From assembly GCA_964476375.1 (NCBI GenBank), contig CAYYZW010000300.1, forward strand, positions 1-64,000: a DNA stretch of 64,000 nucleotides. The letters are read 5' to 3'. The notes under the pieces are model-generated. The model did not search any database, was not told the origin of the DNA, and saw nothing but the letters and a program-made list of their open reading frames with translations. This DNA is from SAT2750 sp964476375. GTDB lineage: Bacteria; Planctomycetota; Planctomycetia; Pirellulales; Pirellulaceae. The translations under genes were made by a program, and so were the position numbers. Shown here piece by piece: positions 1 to 9,116 of this stretch (position 1 is the stretch's first letter; each line of letters begins with the position of its first letter).

Positions 1-184
1 CGGGTACGCTTTGGAACCAACACGGTCATCTTCTACAGTCTATATTTTTTGCACAAATTACTGAATCTTCAGCAGCTGGTGTGTATTTTGGAGTTGGAAC
101 TGGACGAACTAGCGATATGGCGGTGCGCCCGTCCATGGCGATCGTTTCAGGGGCCTTTTTGCTGGACTTGGAAGTCATCTGATC

Positions 185-3100
185 ATGAAGAAGTTTCGCC
201 GTCACTCTCAACTCGCCATGCGCCGGCGACGAAAACAGGCCCGGCGCACGTTCTTGCAGGTTGAACCACTGGAACCGCGTTTGCTGTTGCACGGTGGATC
301 CGATTCTCCGCATGGGCATGGCCCGGAACATGATTTGAGTGACCATATCCATGCCAACTTGTTGATCTACGTGAATGGTCAGAAGGAAGAGATCCCTGCC
401 GATGTGGGGGTGGATAGTAGCGGGATTATCTCGCTTATACACACCCATGACGACGACGAACGATTGCACATGCACCCGGCGGATCTCGATGGGGATAGCT
501 CGGCAGACAACCCGGCCGACTTTCTCACGGTGGGGGATTTCTTTGAGACCTGGCGAACCAACGCTGGGACGCCAGGAAATCGTGCGGATGCCCTGTTTGA
601 TGAAACCCGTATTTTCAACAACGTGGTGGACGCCACACATGAATTACGGATGTACGTCAATGGCTTCCAGGTCACCTCGTATGAGGACTACCAGATTCAC
701 GATGAAGACCAGATCGTGATTGCCTACGGCAGTTCGCCGGTCGTGGCCCTGGAGACGACTCACGGGATCGTCCTGATGGAGATGTTGCCTGGCGTGGCAC
801 CGGCCACGGTGGCTAACTTCCTGCAATACGTTAACGATGGTGATTATGACAACTCCATCGTTCATCGCTCGGGCAAGTTCAACGATGGGTCGGATTTCGT
901 TATCCAGGGAGGTGGATTTACCACCAGTGGCACGACTTTTATCAATACATCGCAGTTTACCAGTGTGCCGGCAGATGCCCCGATCATCAACAATTTTGGC
1001 CTTTCCAACACGCGCGGTACGGTCGCCATGGCCCGGCTCGGCGGTCAGGTCAACAGTGCAACGAGCCAGTGGTTCGTTAACCTGGCCGACAATACTTTCC
1101 TTGATAGTGTGGACGAGGGCTTCACGGTCTTTGCCCAGGTCCTGGACATGGGGGTGGTCGACGCCATTGCCGCAGTGCCAACCCGACAAGAGGCATCCCC
1201 CTTCGGTGAATTGCCCGTAGATACGGACGGTTCGCTTGTCGTGATCCAGCATGTCCAGGGTGACGGGATCGTGCAGGGAACGGTCTTTGACGATACCGAT
1301 GGCAACGGAAGCCAGGATGGAGGTGAGCTGGGCCTGGCCGGTTTTACCGTCTACGCTGACGCGGATAACGATGAACACCTGGATGAGGATGAATTTCGCA
1401 CGGTTACTGCCGCCGATGGGAGCTACCAGCTCAGGCTTCCCAGTGGGAGCCAGACGATCCGCCAGGAGTTGATCGCTCCCTATCGTCAGGCGGTTCCGGT
1501 TCCCCCGGCCGGTCAGAGTATCACGGTGGAATTGGAGGGCACCCATGCGGGGGTGGATTTTGCCAATACCGTTGTCGTCTCTCCTGGGACTCCTGACTTG
1601 CTGCCGGCTTTTGATACGGGCTCGGACAGCACGGATAACATAACAAGCAATGACAACAGTTCCGCGTCGACCGTGATGCAATTCACAGTCGGGAGTGTCA
1701 TCGACGGCGCCCTGGTTCGCCTGCTGGCGGGGAACCTGGAAATTGGGCAGGCGGTGGCAAGCGGCGGCCAGGCAACGATCACCACCACCGGGGCAGTGGG
1801 CCTGCTGGACGGAGTGAACAGTATCAAGGCGATCCAGGTGGTGAACGGGGGAGACAGTCTTCCGGGTGGATCTCTGGCGGTTACTGTCGACACGGCGGTG
1901 GAGCCTTTCAACTCCACTCCCCCGACCTCTGCCACGATTGGTACGGCTTTTTCCTACGATCTCTCCAACCCGGAAGAGGGAGATGCGGGATTTGCCTACT
2001 CGCTCTCGGGTGCCCTGGCAGGGATGTCCATCAATGCCTCCAGCGGCCTGGTTTCATGGACCCCTGTTGCCGGCCAGCTTGGCAGCCAGCAGTTTTCCGT
2101 GGTCGCCACCGATGCAGCGGGGAACCAGCGTAGCCAGGATATTCCTCTGACGGTCGATGGTGAGGTGCTGGTTGAGTATACCGTGGAGCTGACTGATGCC
2201 CAGGGATCGGCCATCACTTCGATCCCCGCAGGGGACCAGTTTGTGCTCAATATCCTGGTGGAAGACAAGCGGAGTCAGCCAAGGGGGGTTTTTGCCGGCT
2301 ACACGGATGTGCTCTTTGATACCAGCCTGGCGAGCGTGAGTTCGTACGTGATCACGGTTCCTTCCAATGGAGCGGCCGGTATCAGTGACGGGGAGACCCT
2401 GACATTTGATCATCCGGGGCCAGATGGTGCCGGCGGCAATTCCGACGACATCCAGTATGTGCTGGAATTTGACAAGAACAGTAGCGTATCGGGCACAAAT
2501 GTGGCGGTGGCGATCGTGGATGGAGAGACAGCGATCCAGGTGGCCGGCACGATCGCGGATGTCCTCAATAATGATGCCGGTTCTGCCAATGCGGGACTTG
2601 GGTTTGATGTGAGCCTGCCAGGCGATGGAGAGGTCCATGTTTTTGCGAACAATGGCACCGCTTTGACGGTCTCCGTCGGAAGCAGCATCGAGCGGTCGAG
2701 TTTCACCTACGGGCCGTCCTATCCCAGCGCCCAGAATGGTCTTGTGGGGATCGGTAACGGGGTTCTTGACGAGGCTGGTGCGATCAGTGGAATCTCGGAA
2801 CTGGGGGGAGGCCAGTTCCAGTTATTCAGTATCCCGGTACGTGCAGAGAGAGGCGGTACCCTGGTATTCCAGTCGGATCCAGCGGACGACCTGCCCAGCT
2901 TTGACACGCTGCTTTACGGGGCCGTTACCGTCAATACCGCCAATATCATTTACGGCAGTGACAGCCTGACCGTGACGATCGATTTTGCGGCTGCCAACGA
3001 TACCGTCCAATTCAATGAAGACACGACCGGCAACAGTATCCCTGTGTTGTCCAATGACAACATCCCAGGAGGTTCAGACGTCAAGATTACCTCGGTTGGC

Positions 3101-4993
3101 CAGACCGACAATGGCGGTGTGGTGAGCATTGCATCGGATGAACTCAGCCTGGTTTACACTCCGGCAGCCGACTTCTTCGGGCTGGAAACATTTACCTACA
3201 CGATCGGTGATGAGACGGGGGACTCGACGGCCACTGTCTCGGTCCAGGTTTTTCCGCAGAACGATGATCCCACCGCGAATAATGATTCCTTCAATGTGGA
3301 CGAGGACGCGTCGAGTATCCTGCTGGACCTGCTGGCAAATGATGTCATCCTCCCGGACGTGGGAGAGACACTCCAGGTCGTGTCGACCGGGACGCCCAGT
3401 GCAGGTGGGACGGTGACGATTGCCTCCAATGGTTCGCACGTCCTTTACACCCCGCTGGCGAATTTTGACGGCCAGGAGACGTTTAGCTACACGATTGGTG
3501 ATGGAAATGGCGGGAGTGATACGGCAACCGTCACGGTGGACCTGGTGGCGGCGGGTGACAACCCGGTGGCCCAAACCGATACCCTTGCAGTAGACGAGGA
3601 CTCGACGCAAAACAGCCTGGATGTGCTGGCCAATGATAACACCCCGGATTCTGGCGTGGAGCTATTGATTGCGGCGGTGGGCTCTCCCAGCCAGGGGGGA
3701 ATTGCCACGGTTGCAGGTGACCAGAAGTCAATTCTCTACAGCCCGGCCCCGGACTTTTTTGGGACGGAGACTTTCAGTTATACCGTTTCATCCGGGAGCG
3801 GTGGCAGCGATGATGGCGTGGTCGTGATGACGGTTGCGGACGTGGCCGATGCTCCCACGGCCAACGACGATACATTCCAGGTGGTCGTTGATTCCCCGGG
3901 CGAGGATCTGGATGTCCGGCTTAATGACACCTCCGCCCCGGACGCCGTGGAACCGCTGACGATCACCGCGGTCACGACTACCGCCCAGGGAGGTACCGTC
4001 ACGATTGAACAGGATGGAACCCTCGTTCAGTACATTCCTCCCACGGGATTTTCCGGCCAGGACTCTTTCAGCTATACGATCACCGATGATGACAGCCTGA
4101 CCGACCAGGCGCTGGTGACGGTCAATGTGGATGATTTTCAGCCGGGGGACATTTCGGGTACTGTTTTCATCGATATCGATGGGGACGGCGTTCAGGATAC
4201 AGGGGAGATGGTCTTGCAGGGGATTACGATCTCCCTTTCCGGAACGGATTTCGAATCCAACGCCGTCCAGTTAACCCGCACCACGGATTCCACTGGAGCG
4301 TATTCCTTCCTGGGCCTGGCGCCGGGGAGCTACGTGATCACCGAGACGCAGCCGGAATACCTGCTCGATGGACTTGAAACGGTGGATGCGGGTGCCGGTA
4401 CGGTGACTGGCGGCAATGAAATTACGATCCAGCTCGTCGAGGGAGCCGACCTGGTTGGGACCAATTTTGCCGAGCGGGGTCGGAAGGCAGCAGTGCTCAG
4501 CCTGGCTGATTTCTTCTCGGCCCAGCCAGAGCCATCCCTGCTGGTCTGTAGCGGTACGGATCCAGGATTTGGCTGGGTGGCCTTGGATACATCCTGGACC
4601 GGGTTTGAATCGGTGGACGCCAGTCTTGCAGCAGGGAATACCGCGATTGATATTACCGTAACGGATGCTGGCCAGAGCCAGCAGGTGACGGTGGATATTG
4701 GCAGTGGCGATCCAGCAAGGACTTTGTACCAGGACCCGTCCAACCAGCTGCTGGGAATAAGCGGGACTCCGGATCTTCTTGGGATTCAGGACAGCCAGCA
4801 GTCGGGAGGGAATGAGGCCGACGGGGAGTCCGTGAGTGATGGGACAGTTGTGGACGGTGCATTTGCCGACTGGAGCAGGAGTGAAGGACAGGTCCAAGTC
4901 GATCCGTTGGAAGAGATCCAGTGGCAGGAGGACTCGGTGGAAGATTACCCGAGGAACGTGGACCTGCTGCTGGCAAACTGGTTTGCCGGTTGA
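185..4993 (+). CDS. Giant exported multidomain surface protein with LEPR signature, cyclophilin and cadherin-like domains
   Basis: This is a 1602-residue protein. The basic N-terminus is followed by the planctomycete LEPRLLL signature (about residues 29-35), found at the start of many huge secreted planctomycete proteins. A histidine-rich domain (about 54-125, with HTHDDDERLHMHP) may bind metal. Residues about 186-357 resemble a cyclophilin-type peptidyl-prolyl isomerase (VIQGGGF, NSATSQWFVNL). Next come an SdrD B-like domain (361-450), a putative Ig-like domain (about 575-660), a cohesin-like stretch (about 664-930) and four cadherin-like repeats starting near 939, 1034, 1133 and 1229, each with a DED-x-LxNDN type motif. 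A second SdrD B-like domain begins near 1321. The C-terminus ends in LLANWFAG; I see no sorting motif I can name. It is probably exported and calcium-binding. The ligand and the isomerase activity are inferred. Confidence 0.85.
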   Translation: MKKFRRHSQLAMRRRRKQARRTFLQVEPLEPRLLLHGGSDSPHGHGPEHDLSDHIHANLLIYVNGQKEEIPADVGVDSSGIISLIHTHDDDERLHMHPADLDGDSSADNPADFLTVGDFFETWRTNAGTPGNRADALFDETRIFNNVVDATHELRMYVNGFQVTSYEDYQIHDEDQIVIAYGSSPVVALETTHGIVLMEMLPGVAPATVANFLQYVNDGDYDNSIVHRSGKFNDGSDFVIQGGGFTTSGTTFINTSQFTSVPADAPIINNFGLSNTRGTVAMARLGGQVNSATSQWFVNLADNTFLDSVDEGFTVFAQVLDMGVVDAIAAVPTRQEASPFGELPVDTDGSLVVIQHVQGDGIVQGTVFDDTDGNGSQDGGELGLAGFTVYADADNDEHLDEDEFRTVTAADGSYQLRLPSGSQTIRQELIAPYRQAVPVPPAGQSITVELEGTHAGVDFANTVVVSPGTPDLLPAFDTGSDSTDNITSNDNSSASTVMQFTVGSVIDGALVRLLAGNLEIGQAVASGGQATITTTGAVGLLDGVNSIKAIQVVNGGDSLPGGSLAVTVDTAVEPFNSTPPTSATIGTAFSYDLSNPEEGDAGFAYSLSGALAGMSINASSGLVSWTPVAGQLGSQQFSVVATDAAGNQRSQDIPLTVDGEVLVEYTVELTDAQGSAITSIPAGDQFVLNILVEDKRSQPRGVFAGYTDVLFDTSLASVSSYVITVPSNGAAGISDGETLTFDHPGPDGAGGNSDDIQYVLEFDKNSSVSGTNVAVAIVDGETAIQVAGTIADVLNNDAGSANAGLGFDVSLPGDGEVHVFANNGTALTVSVGSSIERSSFTYGPSYPSAQNGLVGIGNGVLDEAGAISGISELGGGQFQLFSIPVRAERGGTLVFQSDPADDLPSFDTLLYGAVTVNTANIIYGSDSLTVTIDFAAANDTVQFNEDTTGNSIPVLSNDNIPGGSDVKITSVGQTDNGGVVSIASDELSLVYTPAADFFGLETFTYTIGDETGDSTATVSVQVFPQNDDPTANNDSFNVDEDASSILLDLLANDVILPDVGETLQVVSTGTPSAGGTVTIASNGSHVLYTPLANFDGQETFSYTIGDGNGGSDTATVTVDLVAAGDNPVAQTDTLAVDEDSTQNSLDVLANDNTPDSGVELLIAAVGSPSQGGIATVAGDQKSILYSPAPDFFGTETFSYTVSSGSGGSDDGVVVMTVADVADAPTANDDTFQVVVDSPGEDLDVRLNDTSAPDAVEPLTITAVTTTAQGGTVTIEQDGTLVQYIPPTGFSGQDSFSYTITDDDSLTDQALVTVNVDDFQPGDISGTVFIDIDGDGVQDTGEMVLQGITISLSGTDFESNAVQLTRTTDSTGAYSFLGLAPGSYVITETQPEYLLDGLETVDAGAGTVTGGNEITIQLVEGADLVGTNFAERGRKAAVLSLADFFSAQPEPSLLVCSGTDPGFGWVALDTSWTGFESVDASLAAGNTAIDITVTDAGQSQQVTVDIGSGDPARTLYQDPSNQLLGISGTPDLLGIQDSQQSGGNEADGESVSDGTVVDGAFADWSRSEGQVQVDPLEEIQWQEDSVEDYPRNVDLLLANWFAG

Positions 4994-5005
4994 TTGGACA
5001 GCTCT

Positions 5006-6424
5006 TTAAAATCGCCAGCTGACGCCCATCGAGAGTGCATGGAGCCAGTATTTGTCACTGTCTATCGACAGGATGGGGGCGGTTCCGTTGACAACATCCA
5101 CGTTCAGATCGATCTGGTTTCCTGGTTGGACCGCCCTGCTCCAGTAGATACATGAGTACCCAACGGAAACCTCCACATCGTCGTTGAGGTGGTAATTGTA
5201 ACGCAGCTCAAACTCCGGGACGGCGGCAAACGTGTCACGTTCTCCAATCCCCTCGTTGGAGCTGGCTGCCAGCAGACCGGCCTGTGTGATGGTACCGCCG
5301 CCTGGGTCGGTAATCACGGTTTCCCCGGAGATAATTACCTTCTGGTCCATGTTCCCCAGGCCGACCTTGGCAAGCATGTTGAAGGACCAGCAGCCACCTT
5401 CGATTTCCGCCAGCAGTCCCAGCATTCCCCCATGAAACTCGTTGCGGGTTTCAAAGGAATCAAGCAGATCCAGCCGGGTGCCCACCGGAATACCATTTCG
5501 ACCATCCTGGTTCACGCTGCTGCTCGAAATGACCAGGGACTCGTCAATCCGGGACATCTGGTAACCCCAGAGAAAATCGATCGTGGCATTCCCGCTTTGT
5601 CGCCAGGGCCGACGGATATAGACGTCCAGTCCAAGCACGTTGGAAGTGGCCAGGACCGAGAGGGATCCAAGTTCCGACCCGGGGAAATTGACCGGGAGTG
5701 ACTGTTGCTCACCGGCATCTGCATTAAAGAACGGGCGGGCCACGATGTCGTTGGCAGAGGCGGGGAACTGGAAGGCGGTGTCGGCACTTCCCAGGGAAAG
5801 AAAACGGGCCCCGATTCCCTTGTTGCGTGCCGGCATCCAGAAGCCAAAATCGATTCGGCCACCAGGTGTTGAATCATCGTCAATCCGCTCGTTACCAAGC
5901 AGGACTTGCGTCGTTCCCAGTCCGAGTACTCCGGCGTCTGCGAGCGGGGTGCCGGGGGAACTGGTCGTTGCCAGGGCAGGGATGTCCTGGCCTCGACGCC
6001 ACGATATGAGGTACTCGGCACGTGCCCACCATTGCCGGCCGGCACCATGCATGATCGCGCCGGCCAGTGCCGAATCGCCATGAAGCTGGCTGCCGACAAG
6101 GCCGCTTCCCCAGGGACGCTGTCCGAGGAGCGAACCACCAAGGAAATCACTGCCAAACCAGTTTCGCCGGATCACCGGTATCTGGATGGGGCGGGGAGAT
6201 TGTTCCGGAGGTGGCGCGGCATTCTCGACATAAACATCCCCAACCGCCGGGGGAGTGGATGGTGCGTTGTTTTCTTGGAGGGTCGGCACGACCCGGTAGG
6301 GAACCTCTTCAAGATTCGTAGTGGTCGTGCCGGTCAGCTGGCGGTTTTGGGCAGCCCCTGTACGCCACGTCAGGAAAGACAGGGTGATGATGACGATTAG
6401 AATCGTGGGCTTCGAGGCGTTCAT
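5006..6424 (-). CDS. BBP7-type outer-membrane beta-barrel protein
   Basis: A 472-residue protein with an N-terminal hydrophobic segment ending near TGAAQ (about residue 25), consistent with a signal peptide. The body matches what is known of the planctomycete BBP7 family: a WWARAEYLISW strand, then many alternating aromatic/polar segments, a GYQMSRIDESL segment, and a final strand ending WRF, the usual aromatic end of an outer-membrane barrel. It is convergent with the giant surface protein, with only 12 bases between the stops. The role in the envelope is inferred from the barrel pattern; no substrate can be named. Confidence 0.75.
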   Translation of the reverse strand: MNASKPTILIVIITLSFLTWRTGAAQNRQLTGTTTTNLEEVPYRVVPTLQENNAPSTPPAVGDVYVENAAPPPEQSPRPIQIPVIRRNWFGSDFLGGSLLGQRPWGSGLVGSQLHGDSALAGAIMHGAGRQWWARAEYLISWRRGQDIPALATTSSPGTPLADAGVLGLGTTQVLLGNERIDDDSTPGGRIDFGFWMPARNKGIGARFLSLGSADTAFQFPASANDIVARPFFNADAGEQQSLPVNFPGSELGSLSVLATSNVLGLDVYIRRPWRQSGNATIDFLWGYQMSRIDESLVISSSSVNQDGRNGIPVGTRLDLLDSFETRNEFHGGMLGLLAEIEGGCWSFNMLAKVGLGNMDQKVIISGETVITDPGGGTITQAGLLAASSNEGIGERDTFAAVPEFELRYNYHLNDDVEVSVGYSCIYWSRAVQPGNQIDLNVDVVNGTAPILSIDSDKYWLHALSMGVSWRF

Positions 6425-6813
6425 CGAAACTGCTTTGGAAAGGATGCTATGGGGGATCGCTGTGAATCTTTTCCTCTGACAGAGCAGAGGGCTTCTCGAT
6501 TATGTCGGTTATTCCGGTTAGGACGGTGGAATAAAACTGCGAAAAGAGGCTGACTTTGTCGCCGATATTGCTTTTTCCCCCAGGACAATGGGCAACGGTG
6601 GAATCCCTTCCGGTTTAAATAAAAAACAACGGTTCCCAAGAAAACAGCAGGTATGATAGACTTATGAGAGGCCGTGGATTACCGTGGAATCAGGGTAAAA
6701 AAACGGCATTCAATTCAATCTCAATCGTTGAGCACTTCTCTGGTAAAGAGTTTATTTTTTCCCTCAACATGTGCCGATCTAGTAAATGGTAGAATCCAAG
6801 CGAGGTAGGTAAA
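6425..6813. other. Divergent intergenic region, 389 bp
   Basis: This separates the minus-strand barrel protein from the plus-strand coiled-coil protein and must hold both promoters. I can support only a plus-strand candidate (6728-6756). A small minus-strand open frame here (6421-6639) has no recognisable features and I do not call it. Confidence 0.6.
6728..6756 (+). promoter_or_regulatory. Candidate sigma70-type promoter
   Basis: TTGAGC at 6728-6733 and TTTATT at 6751-6756 are separated by 17 bases, each matching 4 of 6 consensus positions. It lies 57 bases before the start of the coiled-coil protein at 6814. The match is modest. Confidence 0.3.
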
Positions 6814-7665
6814 ATGCGCAGAATAATCCTTGTCGGTACCGTGATGGCCCTGATTTTTACTGTGGCCGCTGATACAGCGTCTGCCCAGTTGCTTTTCAAG
6901 AAGATCAAGCAACGTCGTCGGGAGGAGTTGCGGGCAGAGATCCATGCCCAGCTCTCCGATGAACTCTCCACCAAGATGGAGACGGACATGGCTCGTGAGA
7001 TGAAGATCGCTACCGATACGATCAAGGCGGCTACCGAGGAGAAGGTCGCCGCTGAATCGAAGAAACTTGAACAACGTTATGACAATGCGGTCACGACTCT
7101 GCGAAAGGAATCGGACGATCGATTTGTTACCCAGAGCAAGAAACTTGAAGAATTGACTGCCAGTGGCCTGGAAGAGGTTCAGAAGAAGGGCCGCCAGATT
7201 GCCCGGCAGAATAATAATTTCAAGAAGAAGCTGACCGAGGAAAATGGAGTTTTCCAGGCGGACCTGGAAAAGAGTTTTGCCAGTTTCACAGAGAGCCAGA
7301 AGCAGGCTTTCACCGCGTATTCCAAGAAGTTCGAGGAGAAGTTGAACGCCCAGCTGAAAGTCAGCGAGGATCAGCTTGGCAAGGGCGTGGTACTCCAGGA
7401 TGAGATCGCCAAGGCGATCGAGGATTTGGACAAGACCAAGATCGATATGGTAACGACCGTCGATGATCGGCTTGCCACGATCGACGAGGAGATTCAGAAC
7501 GAAATCAAGAAGCAGCTTCCGGAAGAAAAGCCGGAAGAGGATCCTGACGATGGTTCGGCTCCTGAATCGCCGGCGGCAACGACGCCGAACCCGGTGGAGT
7601 TGAAGTCGGATGAAAACAAGGATGATGCGGATTCTGGCGACACCGACTCGGATCAGAACGACTAG
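6814..7665 (+). CDS. Exported coiled-coil protein of unknown function
   Basis: I do not recognise this 283-residue protein. It starts with a clear signal peptide (hydrophobic core then TASAQ, cleavage near residue 25). Residues about 30-235 are strongly charged (K/E/D/Q-rich) with heptad-like hydrophobics, expected to form long coiled coils. The C-terminal 50 residues are acidic, proline-containing and probably disordered (PEEKPEEDPDDG onward). An AGGT-type Shine-Dalgarno precedes the ATG. A strong intrinsic terminator follows 33 bases after the stop, so it is probably the last or only gene of its transcript. A structural or tethering role in the periplasm is inference. Confidence 0.75.
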   Translation: MRRIILVGTVMALIFTVAADTASAQLLFKKIKQRRREELRAEIHAQLSDELSTKMETDMAREMKIATDTIKAATEEKVAAESKKLEQRYDNAVTTLRKESDDRFVTQSKKLEELTASGLEEVQKKGRQIARQNNNFKKKLTEENGVFQADLEKSFASFTESQKQAFTAYSKKFEEKLNAQLKVSEDQLGKGVVLQDEIAKAIEDLDKTKIDMVTTVDDRLATIDEEIQNEIKKQLPEEKPEEDPDDGSAPESPAATTPNPVELKSDENKDDADSGDTDSDQND

Positions 7666-7697
7666 TTCCTGACGGGACTAATCTGCGACCGACTTCC

Positions 7698-7734
7698 AAC
7701 CCCGTTTCCCCGTTACAGGGAAACGGGGTTTTTT
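7698..7734 (+). terminator. Intrinsic terminator
   Basis: A perfect 13-bp stem (7698-7710 with 7718-7730), a 7-base loop, then a run of six T (7729-7734). It ends the transcript of the coiled-coil gene. On the minus strand the stem lies just past the mnmE stop but has no T-run there, so any effect on mnmE would be weak. Confidence 0.9.
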
Positions 7735-7741
7735 CATGGGA

Positions 7742-9103
7742 TCATTTACCGATACAGAAGCGAGTGAAAATACGGTCGAGGATTTCGTCCGTATAGACTT
7801 CACCGGTAACCTCCCCCACGGCGTCCAGTGCGGAGCGAACCTCGGCGGCGACCAGTTCCTCTCCCAGGCTGTCGGCCACCAGTTGCCTGGCACGTCGCAG
7901 GGCCTCACTTGCCTGCTGGATGCTCTGCTGGCAGCGAGTGGCGGTGAGCCGGGGGGCGTCGATGGAACCTTCCGTCTGGGTAATCCGAATTTTCATCTGT
8001 TCTTGAAGCTGTAACAGGCCCGCTCCCTGGTGGCTGCTGACCGGGATTCCAAGCGGGGCTGCCTGGGGGTGGGTGGGCTGGTCTGACTTGGTGACGATCA
8101 CCAGTCGTTTTGGATCGCCGATCCTTGCAAGCTCTCGCTCCCAGGACCGGGGTTCCCGAGTGCCATCGATACAAAAAATAACCAGGTCGGCCACCTGCTG
8201 CTGCTCTTCGGATACCTGTTGGCTGGCCTGGCTCACGGCATCCATGGCTCCCGCAGAATCGAGCCCTGCTGTATCGACCAGCAGGCAGCGGGCATCCCCG
8301 AGGTTCATCTGGAAACTCAGGTAGTCACGAGTGGTTCCTGGCTGGGAGGAGACGAGGGCAGTCGTGGATTCTGCCAGCCGGTTAAAGAGTGTGCTTTTTC
8401 CCACATTGGGGGCCCCGGCAATAACGATCCGGTAATCGGTGTCCGACCCCCGACGGGCTGCGAGTTGACCGGAGACATGGAGTAGCAGTTTTTGTGCGTC
8501 CTCCAGCTGGCGGTCCAGTTCCGGAAACGAGATAAAGCGAATGTCATCCTCGACAAAATCAAGGCCGGCTTCCAGTTCGGCAAGCAGGTTCAGGAGGCCG
8601 GCCCGGAGCTGTTGGAGGGGGGTTGCCAGGCCTCCGGCAAGTTGACGGAGGGCGGCGTCAAGCTGTTTCTCTCCAGATGCATGGATCACTCCCAGCACCG
8701 CTTCAGCCTGTGTCAGGTCCATTCGGCCGGCCAGGAAAGCTCGCAGTGTGAACTCGCCATGTCGGGCCAGCCGGGCCCCATTCCGGCAGAGCTGCTCAAG
8801 GACACCGTCCAAAAGCACGGTCGATCCTGGCAAGTGGATTTCGGCGGATTCCTGCCTGGTGTAGCTCCGGTTCGTTGGCCAGAGGTAGAGTTGGCAGGGG
8901 ATCTCTCCGATCGGTGCGGGACAGTAAAAGAGAACCGGTCTACAGTGGGCGGATCCCCCGCCCGCTGGATCTTCGATTTTCTTTCCCAGGGATTTCTCCA
9001 GGCAATCACGCGTGGATGGTCCACTGAGACGGACAATGCCCCTGAAGCCGCGCCCGGCGGCTGTGGCGATCGCCGCGATCGTGTCATCAACGGCAAGGGA
9101 CAT
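7742..9103 (-). CDS. mnmE: tRNA uridine-5-carboxymethylaminomethyl modification GTPase MnmE
   Basis: A 453-residue GTPase which, with MnmG, modifies the wobble uridine (U34) of certain tRNAs. The N-terminal tetrahydrofolate-binding domain (1-120) starts with DTIAAIATAAGRG. The G domain shows G1 GAPNVGKS (230-237), G2 QPGTTRD (254-260), G3 DTAG (277-280) and G4 TKSD. The C-terminal FCIGK (449-453), with the conserved cysteine, is intact. Length is normal for the family. It lies 13 bases after yidC on the same strand; yidC-mnmE proximity is common in bacteria, so co-transcription is likely. Confidence 0.97.
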   Translation of the reverse strand: MSLAVDDTIAAIATAAGRGFRGIVRLSGPSTRDCLEKSLGKKIEDPAGGGSAHCRPVLFYCPAPIGEIPCQLYLWPTNRSYTRQESAEIHLPGSTVLLDGVLEQLCRNGARLARHGEFTLRAFLAGRMDLTQAEAVLGVIHASGEKQLDAALRQLAGGLATPLQQLRAGLLNLLAELEAGLDFVEDDIRFISFPELDRQLEDAQKLLLHVSGQLAARRGSDTDYRIVIAGAPNVGKSTLFNRLAESTTALVSSQPGTTRDYLSFQMNLGDARCLLVDTAGLDSAGAMDAVSQASQQVSEEQQQVADLVIFCIDGTREPRSWERELARIGDPKRLVIVTKSDQPTHPQAAPLGIPVSSHQGAGLLQLQEQMKIRITQTEGSIDAPRLTATRCQQSIQQASEALRRARQLVADSLGEELVAAEVRSALDAVGEVTGEVYTDEILDRIFTRFCIGK

Positions 9104-9116
9104 GGGGGAAAGGAGT

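Noticed and set aside
26..640. Minus-strand frame of 204 codons at the left edge
   Set aside because: It lies wholly antisense to the giant surface protein, has no family features or ribosome site.
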